Origin: Deltaproteobacteria bacterium
Lineage (GTDB): Bacteria > Desulfobacterota > DSM-4660 > Desulfatiglandales > HGW-15
Direction of reading: 5' to 3'
Length of the DNA stretch: 8,394 nt
Assembly: GCA_019307805.1 (NCBI GenBank)
Contig: JAFDIX010000094.1
Coordinates: 1-8,394 of the forward strand
The translations under genes and the position numbers were made by a program. The notes beneath the pieces are model-generated. The model was not told the DNA's origin. It did no database searches and was given only the letters and a program-made list of their open reading frames with translations. Below, piece by piece: positions 1 through 5,267 of this stretch (positions within the stretch are counted from its first letter, which is position 1; every line of letters begins with the position of its first letter).

Positions 1-1385
1 TAGGGCGTGAACAGGCCTAACAGGGACCACCAGAAATAGTTCAGGGGCAGCAACAGGAGGATGGAAACACCTGCAAGGGCGAGTATTAATCGCGTGCCTT
101 TCAGCATGTTGACTCTTCCCAACTGCATTCCCACCACAACGGGCGGTACCTGATATGGGAGGAGGATGGTCGAGAAGGCAATGACTTGTGTCATGAGCAC
201 CGTGAGCAAGGGAAAACCGGTTGCCGTTGCGAGATCAGCGGACAGGGGCGCCAGCACGGCCGGAATTCCAGGTGCGGTGGTTATGGGACCCAGGGCCGTT
301 GCGAAAAGGACCAGTGAGAAGAAATTGCGCATGTCATGACCCGGCTCAAAACCGATCAGGCCGATTATTCCCCTGCCAATGATGTCACCCAATCCGGTGT
401 CATTCACAACGGCCCCCATGCCAAGGACCCCGGCCACATAGAAAAACGGGCTGTAGTTGACCGTTTGACCGGCATCCCCCCCTTTAAATAACCCGACAAA
501 GGGAAGCATGCACACGAGACCGGCTGCAAGCGCTACCCAGGCAGGCGATACTCCGTGAATATAGTCGCTTCCCCACAGGAGCAGGGTCAGGAACAGGATG
601 ACGGTCAATACCCGCTCATTGCGACTGAAGGGTGCCATCTTTTTTTCGGCGGTTGAGGGCTCAGAATGCGGACGGTCAGAGAACAGCAGGCATGTCAGGA
701 TAATAATAAGTATTCCCTTCATCAATCCGACCACGGGAAAATGCAGTTTCAGATAATAACCATAGCTGAAGTGGAGATCGTAGAGACTCTCTGCGGCCCC
801 GGCCGCTACCATGTTGGGCACATTTGCCGGCAGGACGGCACAGGAAGGCACATAGGATGCCAGGATTGCGGCCATGATCATCCCGTCACGGCCCGGACTG
901 CCCCCTGCAAAGCCCAGGCGATCCGCCATGGCCGTCACCACCGGAATCAGGAGCACGACCCGCCCCATGGTGGATGGGATAAAAAAGCCAAACAGCATGG
1001 TCAACAAAACGATCCCGCTGATGACACCCACATAGGAACTCACCATGGAACCCAGGAGCCATTGGGCAATGCGCCGGCCAAGACCGGTCTTTTGTACAGC
1101 GCCGGCCAGCACAATTCCGCCGAACACCAGCCAGACTGCGGAAGAATAGAACCCTGAGAGAACCACCTTGACCGGGGCTACTCTTGAGATGATGGCGAAA
1201 AGGATAAAGAACAGTGCCGTCAGGTGTTCGGGAAGGGCACCCGTTGCCCAGAAACCAATGGCAAACACCACCAATGCAGCCGCTCGCATTGCCTCCCTAT
1301 CCAGGGGGCCGACGGACGGCATAAAATATATGATGGCCGCACTGATCACTATCAGTATGGCGGCCGTTCTTTTTGTTTTACCCAT
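1..1385 (-). CDS. SLC13/DASS-like anion (carboxylate or sulfate) permease, cut by the window edge at its stop codon
   Basis: An inner-membrane transporter, probably Na+- or H+-coupled uptake of a di/tricarboxylate or an inorganic anion. Reading from the ATG at 1385 gives 461 uninterrupted residues ending LLGLFTP, then TA at bases 2-1, so the stop codon is almost certainly completed by the next base outside. The protein is about a dozen hydrophobic segments. The stretch VWLVFGGIVLAGAVQKTGLG (residues 84-103) matches the first-half signature of divalent anion:sodium symporters, and the second half repeats the pattern (FFYVAGVLGMGAVVNDTGLG, 314-333), as expected for an inverted-repeat fold. The usual Ser-Asn-Thr substrate/sodium motifs are not intact: the equivalent spots read PSTMGR (137-142) and ITTAPG (368-373), so the substrate cannot be named. 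The start is uncertain: GAGGG lies only 1 nt before the ATG, and in-frame GTG codons (for example 1397) exist upstream. It follows the thiolase gene by 67 bp on the same strand, suggesting co-transcription. Confidence 0.5.
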   Translation of the reverse strand, partial: MGKTKRTAAILIVISAAIIYFMPSVGPLDREAMRAAALVVFAIGFWATGALPEHLTALFFILFAIISRVAPVKVVLSGFYSSAVWLVFGGIVLAGAVQKTGLGRRIAQWLLGSMVSSYVGVISGIVLLTMLFGFFIPSTMGRVVLLIPVVTAMADRLGFAGGSPGRDGMIMAAILASYVPSCAVLPANVPNMVAAGAAESLYDLHFSYGYYLKLHFPVVGLMKGILIIILTCLLFSDRPHSEPSTAEKKMAPFSRNERVLTVILFLTLLLWGSDYIHGVSPAWVALAAGLVCMLPFVGLFKGGDAGQTVNYSPFFYVAGVLGMGAVVNDTGLGDIIGRGIIGLIGFEPGHDMRNFFSLVLFATALGPITTAPGIPAVLAPLSADLATATGFPLLTVLMTQVIAFSTILLPYQVPPVVVGMQLGRVNMLKGTRLILALAGVSILLLLPLNYFWWSLLGLFTP

Positions 1386-1400
1386 ACCCTCAAGCACAAT

Positions 1401-1448
1401 CAGGACAGGCTGCAACACAGTTAGGTATTGATGTTGCAACCTGTCCTG
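1401..1448 (-). other. Strong intercistronic hairpin between thiolase and permease genes
   Basis: Arms 1401-1416 and 1433-1448 are inverted repeats of 16 bp with a single mismatch that becomes a G-U pair in minus-strand RNA; the loop is 16 nt. On the plus strand the hairpin is followed by six T (1449-1454), so it resembles an intrinsic terminator for rightward transcription, but there is no plus-strand gene to its left. In the minus direction no U-run follows it. For the thiolase-permease transcript it may therefore be a 3' stabiliser, a processing signal, or a structure that limits expression of the permease, whose start lies 16 nt beyond. The structure is seen; its role is inferred. Confidence 0.5.
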
Positions 1449-1452
1449 TTTT

Positions 1453-2643
1453 TTACTTCTCTCTTTTAATAATCATGGCACAGGAAACGCCGCCGCCGCC
1501 GCACAGGCCGGCCGCACCCAGCTCTTTGTCCTGCTGCTTGAGCACATGATACAGGGTTACCAAAAGCCGGGCGCCGCTGCAACCGGTGGGGTGGCCGAGT
1601 GCAATGGCACCCCCGTTGATATTCACTTTTCCGGCATCAATCTTCAAGATCCTTTCACATGCCAGACTCGTGGCAGCAAAGGCCTCGTTGATCTCATAGA
1701 AATCAATGTCATTGGTATTCAGTCCGGCCCTTTCCAGGGCAATGGGGATGGATACGGTGGGTCCGATGCCCATGTAGGCGTTGTCCACTGCGGCATTTGC
1801 ATAGGAGACAATGCTGAAGAGGGGCTCCAGACCCAGGGATTGCGCCTTCTCCCTCGAGGTGACGATCAGGGCCGCAGCACCATCAGGCATTCCGCAAGCA
1901 TTGGCCGCAGTCACCGTGCCGCCTTCTTTAAAGACAGTCTTCATGGTGCCCATTTTTTCGAGATTGGCATCATGCCTGATACATTCGTCTTCTGAAAAGA
2001 CGAACCCTTCCTGTTTTTTGGTTTCCGGTACGTCCAGGGGCACTACTTCCTCCTTAAAATCTCCGGCCTTCTGGGCCTTGGCAGCCTTCTGGTGGCTCCC
2101 AAATGCGAATTTGTCCTGATCCTCTCTGGAAATGTCATACTTTTCCGAGACGTTTTCCGCTGTGACCCCCATGCCTATGTTCACGATCCTGTCCACGGTA
2201 TCATACCAACCGTCCATGATGGTCACATTTCCCATGCGAAATCCTTTCCACCGGTGGCCCATGACAAGATGGGGAATGGTACTCATGCTCTCCATGCCAC
2301 CGGCAACAATGATCTCTGCATCCCCAAGCCGGATATCCTGGGATGCAATGATCGTTGCCTTGACTCCCGTGGGGCAGGCACAGTTTACTGTCTGGGCATA
2401 TCTGTCCATGGGGATTCCCGCTTTCTGGGCGGCGGTTCTGGCAGGGTTCACCCCGTTGCCGGCCTGCCGGCAGTTGCCGAATACCGTCATATCTATGTCT
2501 TCGGGCTTGAGCCCTGCTTTATCCAGGGTCTTTTTAATGACCTGTCCGCCGACATCATAGGCGGGTATCTCCCTCAGGGTGCCTCCGAAAAGGCCCATGG
2601 GACTTCGGTTGGCTGCAACCACGACAACATCTTTCAATTCCAT
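1453..2643 (-). CDS. Acetyl-CoA acetyltransferase / thiolase family protein
   Basis: A cytoplasmic thiolase of 396 aa, the usual family length, interconverting acetoacetyl-CoA (or a longer 3-ketoacyl-CoA) plus CoA with acetyl-CoA (plus a shortened acyl-CoA). The catalytic set is present: nucleophile Cys90 in NCACPTG, Asn319 in NEAFAA, His351 in GGAIALGHPTGCSGAR, and the acid/base Cys381 in GLCGGGG. The glycine-rich stretch TAANACGMPDGAAA (245-258) is the CoA-binding loop. Oddities: the nucleophile motif reads C-P-T-G where most relatives have C-G-S-G or C-A-S-G, and Cys250 replaces the usual serine of the A-S-G loop. The ATG at 2643 is preceded by AAGGAGAG at good spacing, so the start is firm. 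The permease gene follows 67 bp downstream. Direction (biosynthetic or degradative) and chain-length preference cannot be told from sequence; the family call is very secure. Confidence 0.5.
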   Translation of the reverse strand: MELKDVVVVAANRSPMGLFGGTLREIPAYDVGGQVIKKTLDKAGLKPEDIDMTVFGNCRQAGNGVNPARTAAQKAGIPMDRYAQTVNCACPTGVKATIIASQDIRLGDAEIIVAGGMESMSTIPHLVMGHRWKGFRMGNVTIMDGWYDTVDRIVNIGMGVTAENVSEKYDISREDQDKFAFGSHQKAAKAQKAGDFKEEVVPLDVPETKKQEGFVFSEDECIRHDANLEKMGTMKTVFKEGGTVTAANACGMPDGAAALIVTSREKAQSLGLEPLFSIVSYANAAVDNAYMGIGPTVSIPIALERAGLNTNDIDFYEINEAFAATSLACERILKIDAGKVNINGGAIALGHPTGCSGARLLVTLYHVLKQQDKELGAAGLCGGGGVSCAMIIKREK

Positions 2644-2651
2644 TTGTCTCT

Positions 2652-2659
2652 CCTTTTTT
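2652..2659 (-). promoter_or_regulatory. Ribosome binding site of the thiolase gene
   Basis: On the minus strand AAGGAGAG lies about 8 nt before the ATG at 2643, in an A-rich leader. It supports this start over any other. No convincing -35/-10 pair was found upstream. Confidence 0.5.
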
Positions 2660-2823
2660 TATATTTTGCATCAATGTGCCCATAACCATAGCAAAAAGGG
2701 GGACTTCCTTAAATAACTAAATTGTATTCGTGAACACCTTATTATTTAAAGACTACCGTGAGTCGCCGGACTTTTTTCAAAAAAAGGAAATGAGAGGGAG
2801 GTCAAACAAACAATTTTGTGAAA

Positions 2824-3051
2824 ATGTCCGGGTTGTATGGTGATTTAGAGACGATCGCCTCTTTACTCGCCCGCCTTTTTCTGGTTTTTGTGCTATGATA
2901 TCCCGAGTATTATCCCAAGCCCAGGTACATGAAACCCCTGAAGGAACAGGTGTATTTTGAAAGATACGATGCCGACAGGGTTCGAACGGAAGAAGGTATT
3001 CAAGAATATATCCGGGAGCACATTCGACTGAAGATGAAATTCAAGGTGTAA
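2824..3051 (+). pseudogene. Small membrane-anchored protein ORF interrupted by an in-frame TGA
   Basis: From the ATG at 2824 the frame reads 24 residues (starting MSGLYGDLETIASL and ending in the hydrophobic LARLFLVFVL), meets TGA at 2896-2898, and continues without another stop for 50 codons to TAA at 3049. The second part starts YPEYYPKPRYMKPLKEQ and ends in a charged helix-like stretch (RTEEGIQEYIREHIRLKMKFKV). Both halves have sensible composition: an N-terminal membrane helix, an aromatic/proline interface, a charged cytoplasmic tail. Together they look like one 75-residue protein with a single TGG-to-TGA change, or a sequencing error. UGA is a normal stop here (the next gene ends in TGA). 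Selenocysteine is possible but unlikely: no cysteine is nearby, and the best hairpin downstream has its loop about 42 nt after the TGA, outside the usual bacterial range. The second half could alternatively start at ATG 2929. I do not recognise the family. The gene is weakly supported: no good ribosome binding site (GGGAGG lies 22 nt before the ATG). Confidence 0.5.
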
Positions 3052-3054
3052 ATT

Positions 3055-3094
3055 TTTCGCAAGATTTTTTATAATACCCTGATAATTTGCGAAA
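3055..3094 (+). promoter_or_regulatory. Candidate promoter of the GGDEF-like gene flanked by an 8-bp inverted repeat
   Basis: A perfect -10 hexamer TATAAT occupies 3070-3075, 31 bases before the start codon; the best -35 at 17-bp spacing (TGTAAA, 3047-3052) is poor. Perfect inverted repeats TTTCGCAA (3055-3062) and TTGCGAAA (3087-3094) flank it with centres 32 bp apart, about three helical turns. This could be a split operator for a regulator controlling the promoter, or chance in an AT-rich spacer. The sequences are seen; the function is inferred. Confidence 0.5.
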
Positions 3095-3106
3095 GGGCGC
3101 AACATC

Positions 3107-3526
3107 ATGTTTGAATTTTGGCGTAAACGCGAGGATCAATTTGAAGTCGAAATGAAGTTGATCAGGGATGAGATCAACCGATCAGAGAGGTTTGGCTACG
3201 GATTTGTGCTGCTCGTGGTGGAATTAAGCCATTCAGCCCCTCGCGGCCTCAGCAAGCTGTTTCCGGGCAGGACACTTTCCTTTCACATCCTGGAAAAAAA
3301 TCTGCGCTCCTACGACAAGGTGGGGGAGACGGCCTTGAGGCGGTACCATGTTCTCCTTCCTCAGACGGACGGAGAGGGGGCCCAGGTCATTGAAGCGAGA
3401 ATCAAGGAACTTGCCAGAAAATCCAACTTCGGGGACGTGACCATCGGCTCAGCTTGCTACCCTGACGACGGCAAGACGCCCAGGGCACTTATCGAACACG
3501 CAGTGAGTCAAATCCCCCACTTCTGA
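3107..3526 (+). CDS. Stand-alone degenerate GGDEF-domain protein
   Basis: A 139-residue cytoplasmic protein consisting of little more than a GGDEF-type fold. Its pattern aligns without gaps around the active site: residues 70-85 DKVGETALRRYHVLLP match the family pattern D-x-V-x-R-x-GGDEF-x-V-L-L-P, so the GGDEF signature is replaced by ALRRY (76-80). The metal-binding Asp of the first strand is Glu39 (LLVVELSHS), and the later V-T-I-G-x-A-x-Y-P-D-D-G stretch (111-122) is well kept. R67-S-Y-D70 sits exactly five residues before the signature, where the c-di-GMP inhibitory (I) site RxxD lies in active cyclases. It therefore should not make c-di-GMP, but might bind it or act by protein contact. 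The loop between strand 1 and the active site is shorter than in active cyclases. There are no sensor, TM or partner domains. AAAGGG upstream of the ATG is a modest ribosome binding site. It follows the interrupted small ORF by 55 bp; the ORF may be related in function. Confidence 0.5.
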   Translation: MFEFWRKREDQFEVEMKLIRDEINRSERFGYGFVLLVVELSHSAPRGLSKLFPGRTLSFHILEKNLRSYDKVGETALRRYHVLLPQTDGEGAQVIEARIKELARKSNFGDVTIGSACYPDDGKTPRALIEHAVSQIPHF

Positions 3527-3544
3527 CAAAACCCTCACGGGCAG

Positions 3545-3573
3545 GGGTGCCGAAAGGTGCCCGCCCGGCACCC
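3545..3573 (+). other. GC-rich hairpin downstream of the GGDEF-like gene
   Basis: GGGTGCC (3545-3551) and GGCACCC (3567-3573) can form a 7-bp stem 18 bp after the stop codon. Several overlapping alternatives exist because GGTGCC is repeated. No T-run follows, so it is at best a weak or factor-dependent terminator or an mRNA-stabilising end. Confidence 0.5.
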
Positions 3574-3683
3574 AAGAGAATATTTGTTTGAATGATAAAA
3601 AAATGTTATGAGAAACCCAGTCTGGTTTGATTTGGAATAGGGTAAAATATCACGTGGACTGAGACAATGGGAGCTTTGGGGGC

Positions 3684-3691
3684 GGGGGAGG
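3684..3691 (+). promoter_or_regulatory. Ribosome binding site of the cytochrome c3 gene
   Basis: GGGGGAGG is a very strong Shine-Dalgarno. It is 7 nt from the ATG at 3699 but only 1 nt from the ATG at 3693, which decides the start in favour of 3699. Confidence 0.5.
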
Positions 3692-3698
3692 TATGCAA

Positions 3699-4121
3699 AT
3701 GAATAGGAAAGGTTTCGGGCTTTTTATCGCTTTGATCTGTGGTTTCATCTTGCTGGGTGCGGGGCATATCACTGCAGATGAGCAGGAACCCCCTGAAGAG
3801 ATGGCGCTGGACAGCAATGCCTACAAAACCAACAGAAGGGGGCCGGTCACTTTCACCCACTTGAACCATGCCGAAGACTATGAAGTTGCCTGCAACGAGT
3901 GCCACCACGAATACAAGGACGGAAAGAATGTCTGGGAGGAAGGGGATCCGGTCAAGAAATGTGCGGCATGTCATGATCCCAACAAGAATCAGGGCAATGT
4001 AAAGAAACTCAGCATTGCCTATCACAAGAATTGCAAGACATGCCACCGAAACCTTGCCAGGAGCGGGGATTCAGAGGATGCCCCCTACCGCAAATGCACG
4101 GACTGCCACGAAAAAAAGTAA
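3699..4121 (+). CDS. Periplasmic tetraheme cytochrome c3 (class III)
   Basis: A periplasmic low-potential electron carrier; in sulfate reducers such proteins take electrons from periplasmic hydrogenases or formate dehydrogenases and pass them to membrane complexes. Numbering from the ATG at 3693, four heme-attachment sites are present: CNECH (67-71), CAACH (90-94), CKTCH (114-118), CTDCH (135-139). The distal ligands also match: His56 and His59 in FTHLNH, His72 beside the first heme site, and His111 in YHKNC. This reproduces the order of all eight axial histidines of classical cytochrome c3, so four bis-His hemes are expected. All four sites are CxxCH; many relatives have CxxxxCH at two of them. 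An N-terminal signal peptide (RKGFGLFIALICGFILLGAG, cleavage near ITA-DE) exports it for periplasmic heme attachment. I choose the ATG at 3699 over 3693 because GGGGGAGG (3684-3691) is 7 nt from the former and 1 nt from the latter. The gene is monocistronic, with no hydrogenase or membrane redox partner adjacent; a strong terminator follows. Confidence 0.5.
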   Translation: MNRKGFGLFIALICGFILLGAGHITADEQEPPEEMALDSNAYKTNRRGPVTFTHLNHAEDYEVACNECHHEYKDGKNVWEEGDPVKKCAACHDPNKNQGNVKKLSIAYHKNCKTCHRNLARSGDSEDAPYRKCTDCHEKK

Positions 4122-4146
4122 TAGAGAATTTTCATTTTTTGATCTG

Positions 4147-4186
4147 AGTGACTTGCCCTTTCACGAGAAGGGGCAAGTCACTTTTT
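4147..4186 (+). terminator. Intrinsic terminator of the cytochrome c3 gene
   Basis: AGTGACTTGCCC (4147-4158) pairs with GGGCAAGTCACT (4171-4182), extended inward by a G-U and two A-U pairs to a 6-nt loop; the T-run is at 4182-4186. This is a classical rho-independent terminator for the plus strand. The hairpin lies just beyond the end of the convergent minus-strand gene (stop at 4189), but in that direction no T-run follows, so it is not clearly bidirectional. Confidence 0.5.
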
Positions 4187-4188
4187 AT

Positions 4189-4611
4189 TCATAAACTTCC
4201 CTTCAATGCACCCACCATGTTCTTCATGTCTTTCGGATCCCCCGTGGGATGAAGAACGATCATCACCATCTGCCATTTCCCAATGGGAGATTCTTTCATT
4301 GCCGACGTGTAAATCGCCTTCCCATCATTGTCTGTTTTGAACATGTAGGGCGGCATTCCTGCGCCTGTCTCGTGTTTCTCAGGCTTCATGTTGACAAACC
4401 ATGCCGTGTACACGCTGTTGGGCCTCAGCCCGTGGGTATAGATGACGATGTTGCTTTCGTCAAAGACAGCTGTACCGCTTGCTCCCGGGTGGCTCTTGGT
4501 GGGCTCCAGGTCTCTTGAATACTGTTTCATTTCACTCGCCCAGGCATTGATCGTGACTGCCAGGGCAAGCAATGCAATAGCCATAAAGGTGATTCTTTTT
4601 TTTCTATTCAT
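4189..4611 (-). CDS. Small exported protein of unknown function
   Basis: A 140-residue protein with a clear Sec signal peptide: basic MNRKKR, hydrophobic core ITFMAIALLALAVTINA, and an A-W-A cleavage site before Ser27. The mature part of about 114 residues alternates short beta-type stretches with glycine turns (SGTAVF, NIVIYTHGL, VYTAWFVNM, IGKWQMVMIVLHP), suggesting a small periplasmic or surface beta-sandwich. The pattern T-H-G-L-x-P-N-S-x-Y-T-A-W-F-V (59-73) resembles secreted one-domain proteins of Gram-negative bacteria, but I do not recognise a named family. It is rich in Met and has His41, 60, 80 and 121; metal binding is only a guess. There are no cysteines, so it is neither a heme protein nor a lipoprotein. 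The start at 4611 is chosen because AGGAGG lies 6 nt upstream and the signal peptide begins there; the frame stays open further upstream but without a better site. It is convergent with cytochrome c3 and 131 bp downstream of the YgjP-like gene. See the leader structure at 4617-4659. Confidence 0.5.
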   Translation of the reverse strand: MNRKKRITFMAIALLALAVTINAWASEMKQYSRDLEPTKSHPGASGTAVFDESNIVIYTHGLRPNSVYTAWFVNMKPEKHETGAGMPPYMFKTDNDGKAIYTSAMKESPIGKWQMVMIVLHPTGDPKDMKNMVGALKGSL

Positions 4612-4616
4612 TGTCT

Positions 4617-4659
4617 TCCTCCTTCTCCGATGCATTCCCTCCTTTGAGAAGGATGCATC
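4617..4659 (-). promoter_or_regulatory. Structured leader with two mutually exclusive hairpins at the ribosome binding site
   Basis: In the minus-strand RNA, the segment from 4659 to 4647 can pair with 4643 to 4629: seven perfect pairs GAUGCAU/AUGCAUC, a 2-nt bulge, six more pairs CCUUCU/AGGAGG including one U-G, and a CAA loop. That leaves the true Shine-Dalgarno (AGGAGG, about 4617-4623) free. Alternatively the part of the same left arm UCCUUCUC (4653-4646) can pair perfectly with GAGAAGGA (4627-4620), covering part of the Shine-Dalgarno. The two folds share the left arm and exclude each other. The base pairing is seen; a regulatory switch is inference. The first fold looks more stable by eye. 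Confidence 0.5.
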
Positions 4660-4690
4660 CCTAGTCCTTTTGACCAATTTGTCGTCCTGG

Positions 4691-4707
4691 CTGTAAAATC
4701 CTTACAG
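4691..4707. promoter_or_regulatory. Operator-like palindrome upstream of the exported-protein gene
   Basis: CTGTAA (4691-4696) and TTACAG (4702-4707) form a perfect inverted repeat with a 5-bp spacer, in the 131-bp gap between the YgjP-like gene and the exported-protein gene. It may be a repressor or activator site, or a small hairpin at the 3' end of the preceding gene. No T-run adjoins it and no clear promoter was identified. Confidence 0.5.
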
Positions 4708-4742
4708 GAGATCCAAGGGCGGGAGGAAAGCGCCGGGTAGGA

Positions 4743-5267
4743 TCATCCTTCCAGGTCCTCCAAACCCACGGCCATCAGGTACCCCCTGGCCCGCTCGGTT
4801 TTGGAATATCGGTTTACCAGGTCCCAGAATTTTTTGCCGTGGTTGGGTTTCGCCAGGTGGGCAAGCTCATGGACAATGACGTAGTCCCGCACGAATCTCG
4901 GCATATCGGCGATGCGGTGGGATATGCGAATGTTTCCTCTCCAGGGGGTACAACTGCCGTGGCGTTTGTTCTGGTTGGTCACCCAGCGGATGGACCGCCA
5001 CCGGAGAATACCGTCAAAGTACCGTTGATTCAGGACTTGTGCGCGTTTTTCGAGCGTTTTATCATCAAGCTGAGAGGTGATTTTGCGACGCTCGATCCGG
5101 GCCTTGAGTTTTAGTATATGGGGATCGAGTTCTTTATCAGACATTCCGGCCGGAGCAAGCACCTCCAGTATGCCATCGACCTCACGGGCCTCGATTGTCT
5201 TGCGTCGTTTTTTGCTGCGGATGATACGGGTTTTCAAACTATTTTGTCCAGATTTTGCCGAAGGCAT
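4743..5267 (-). CDS. YgjP/DUF45-family zinc metallohydrolase
   Basis: A soluble 174-residue protein of the YgjP-like (DUF45, M48-type metallopeptidase fold) family. The zinc site is intact: H133-E-L-A-H137 followed by His143 in NHGKKFW. The preceding family block is present, WVTNQNKRHGSCTPWRGNIRISHRIADMPRFVRDYVIVHELAHL, with the hallmark G-S-C (104-106). The chain is shorter than the usual 230 residues or so: the N-terminal beta-rich part is reduced to about 60 residues and is very basic at the start (IRSKKRRKT). The biochemical role of this family is poorly settled; members are annotated as metalloproteases and one was assigned nucleotide pyrophosphatase activity. The start at ATG 5267 overlaps the end of the PAS gene by 29 bp; a TTG at 5237 just after that gene's stop is the alternative. 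The overlap implies translational coupling in a PAS-YgjP transcription unit, or a downstream gene captured when the sensor was truncated. Confidence 0.5.
   Translation of the reverse strand: MPSAKSGQNSLKTRIIRSKKRRKTIEAREVDGILEVLAPAGMSDKELDPHILKLKARIERRKITSQLDDKTLEKRAQVLNQRYFDGILRWRSIRWVTNQNKRHGSCTPWRGNIRISHRIADMPRFVRDYVIVHELAHLAKPNHGKKFWDLVNRYSKTERARGYLMAVGLEDLEG

Noticed and set aside
666..1157. Plus-strand 163-codon ORF rich in His, Gln and Gly
   Set aside because: It is the complement of the permease gene, whose frame is open for 461 codons with transporter signatures.
2656..2684. Minus-strand TGG-N10-GC resembling a sigma-54 promoter before the thiolase gene
   Set aside because: Only the GG/GC core and few other positions fit, and the predicted start would fall within the Shine-Dalgarno.
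2763..2778. Short AGTC/GACT stem followed by a T-run
   Set aside because: The stem is only 4 bp and there is no upstream plus-strand gene to terminate.
2896..2950. Selenocysteine insertion signal after the TGA
   Set aside because: The best stem (around 2934-2953) has its loop about 42 nt from the TGA, it contains a mismatch, and no redox Cys or Sec motif surrounds the codon; kept only as an unlikely alternative.
2893..3108. Minus-strand 71-codon ORF
   Set aside because: It is antisense to the coding-like small plus-strand ORF, has no ribosome binding site, and its product has no recognisable pattern.
3606..4046. Minus-strand 146-codon ORF with hydrophobic product
   Set aside because: It lies opposite the cytochrome c3 gene, whose heme motifs prove the plus frame; the hydrophobicity mirrors the complementary codons.
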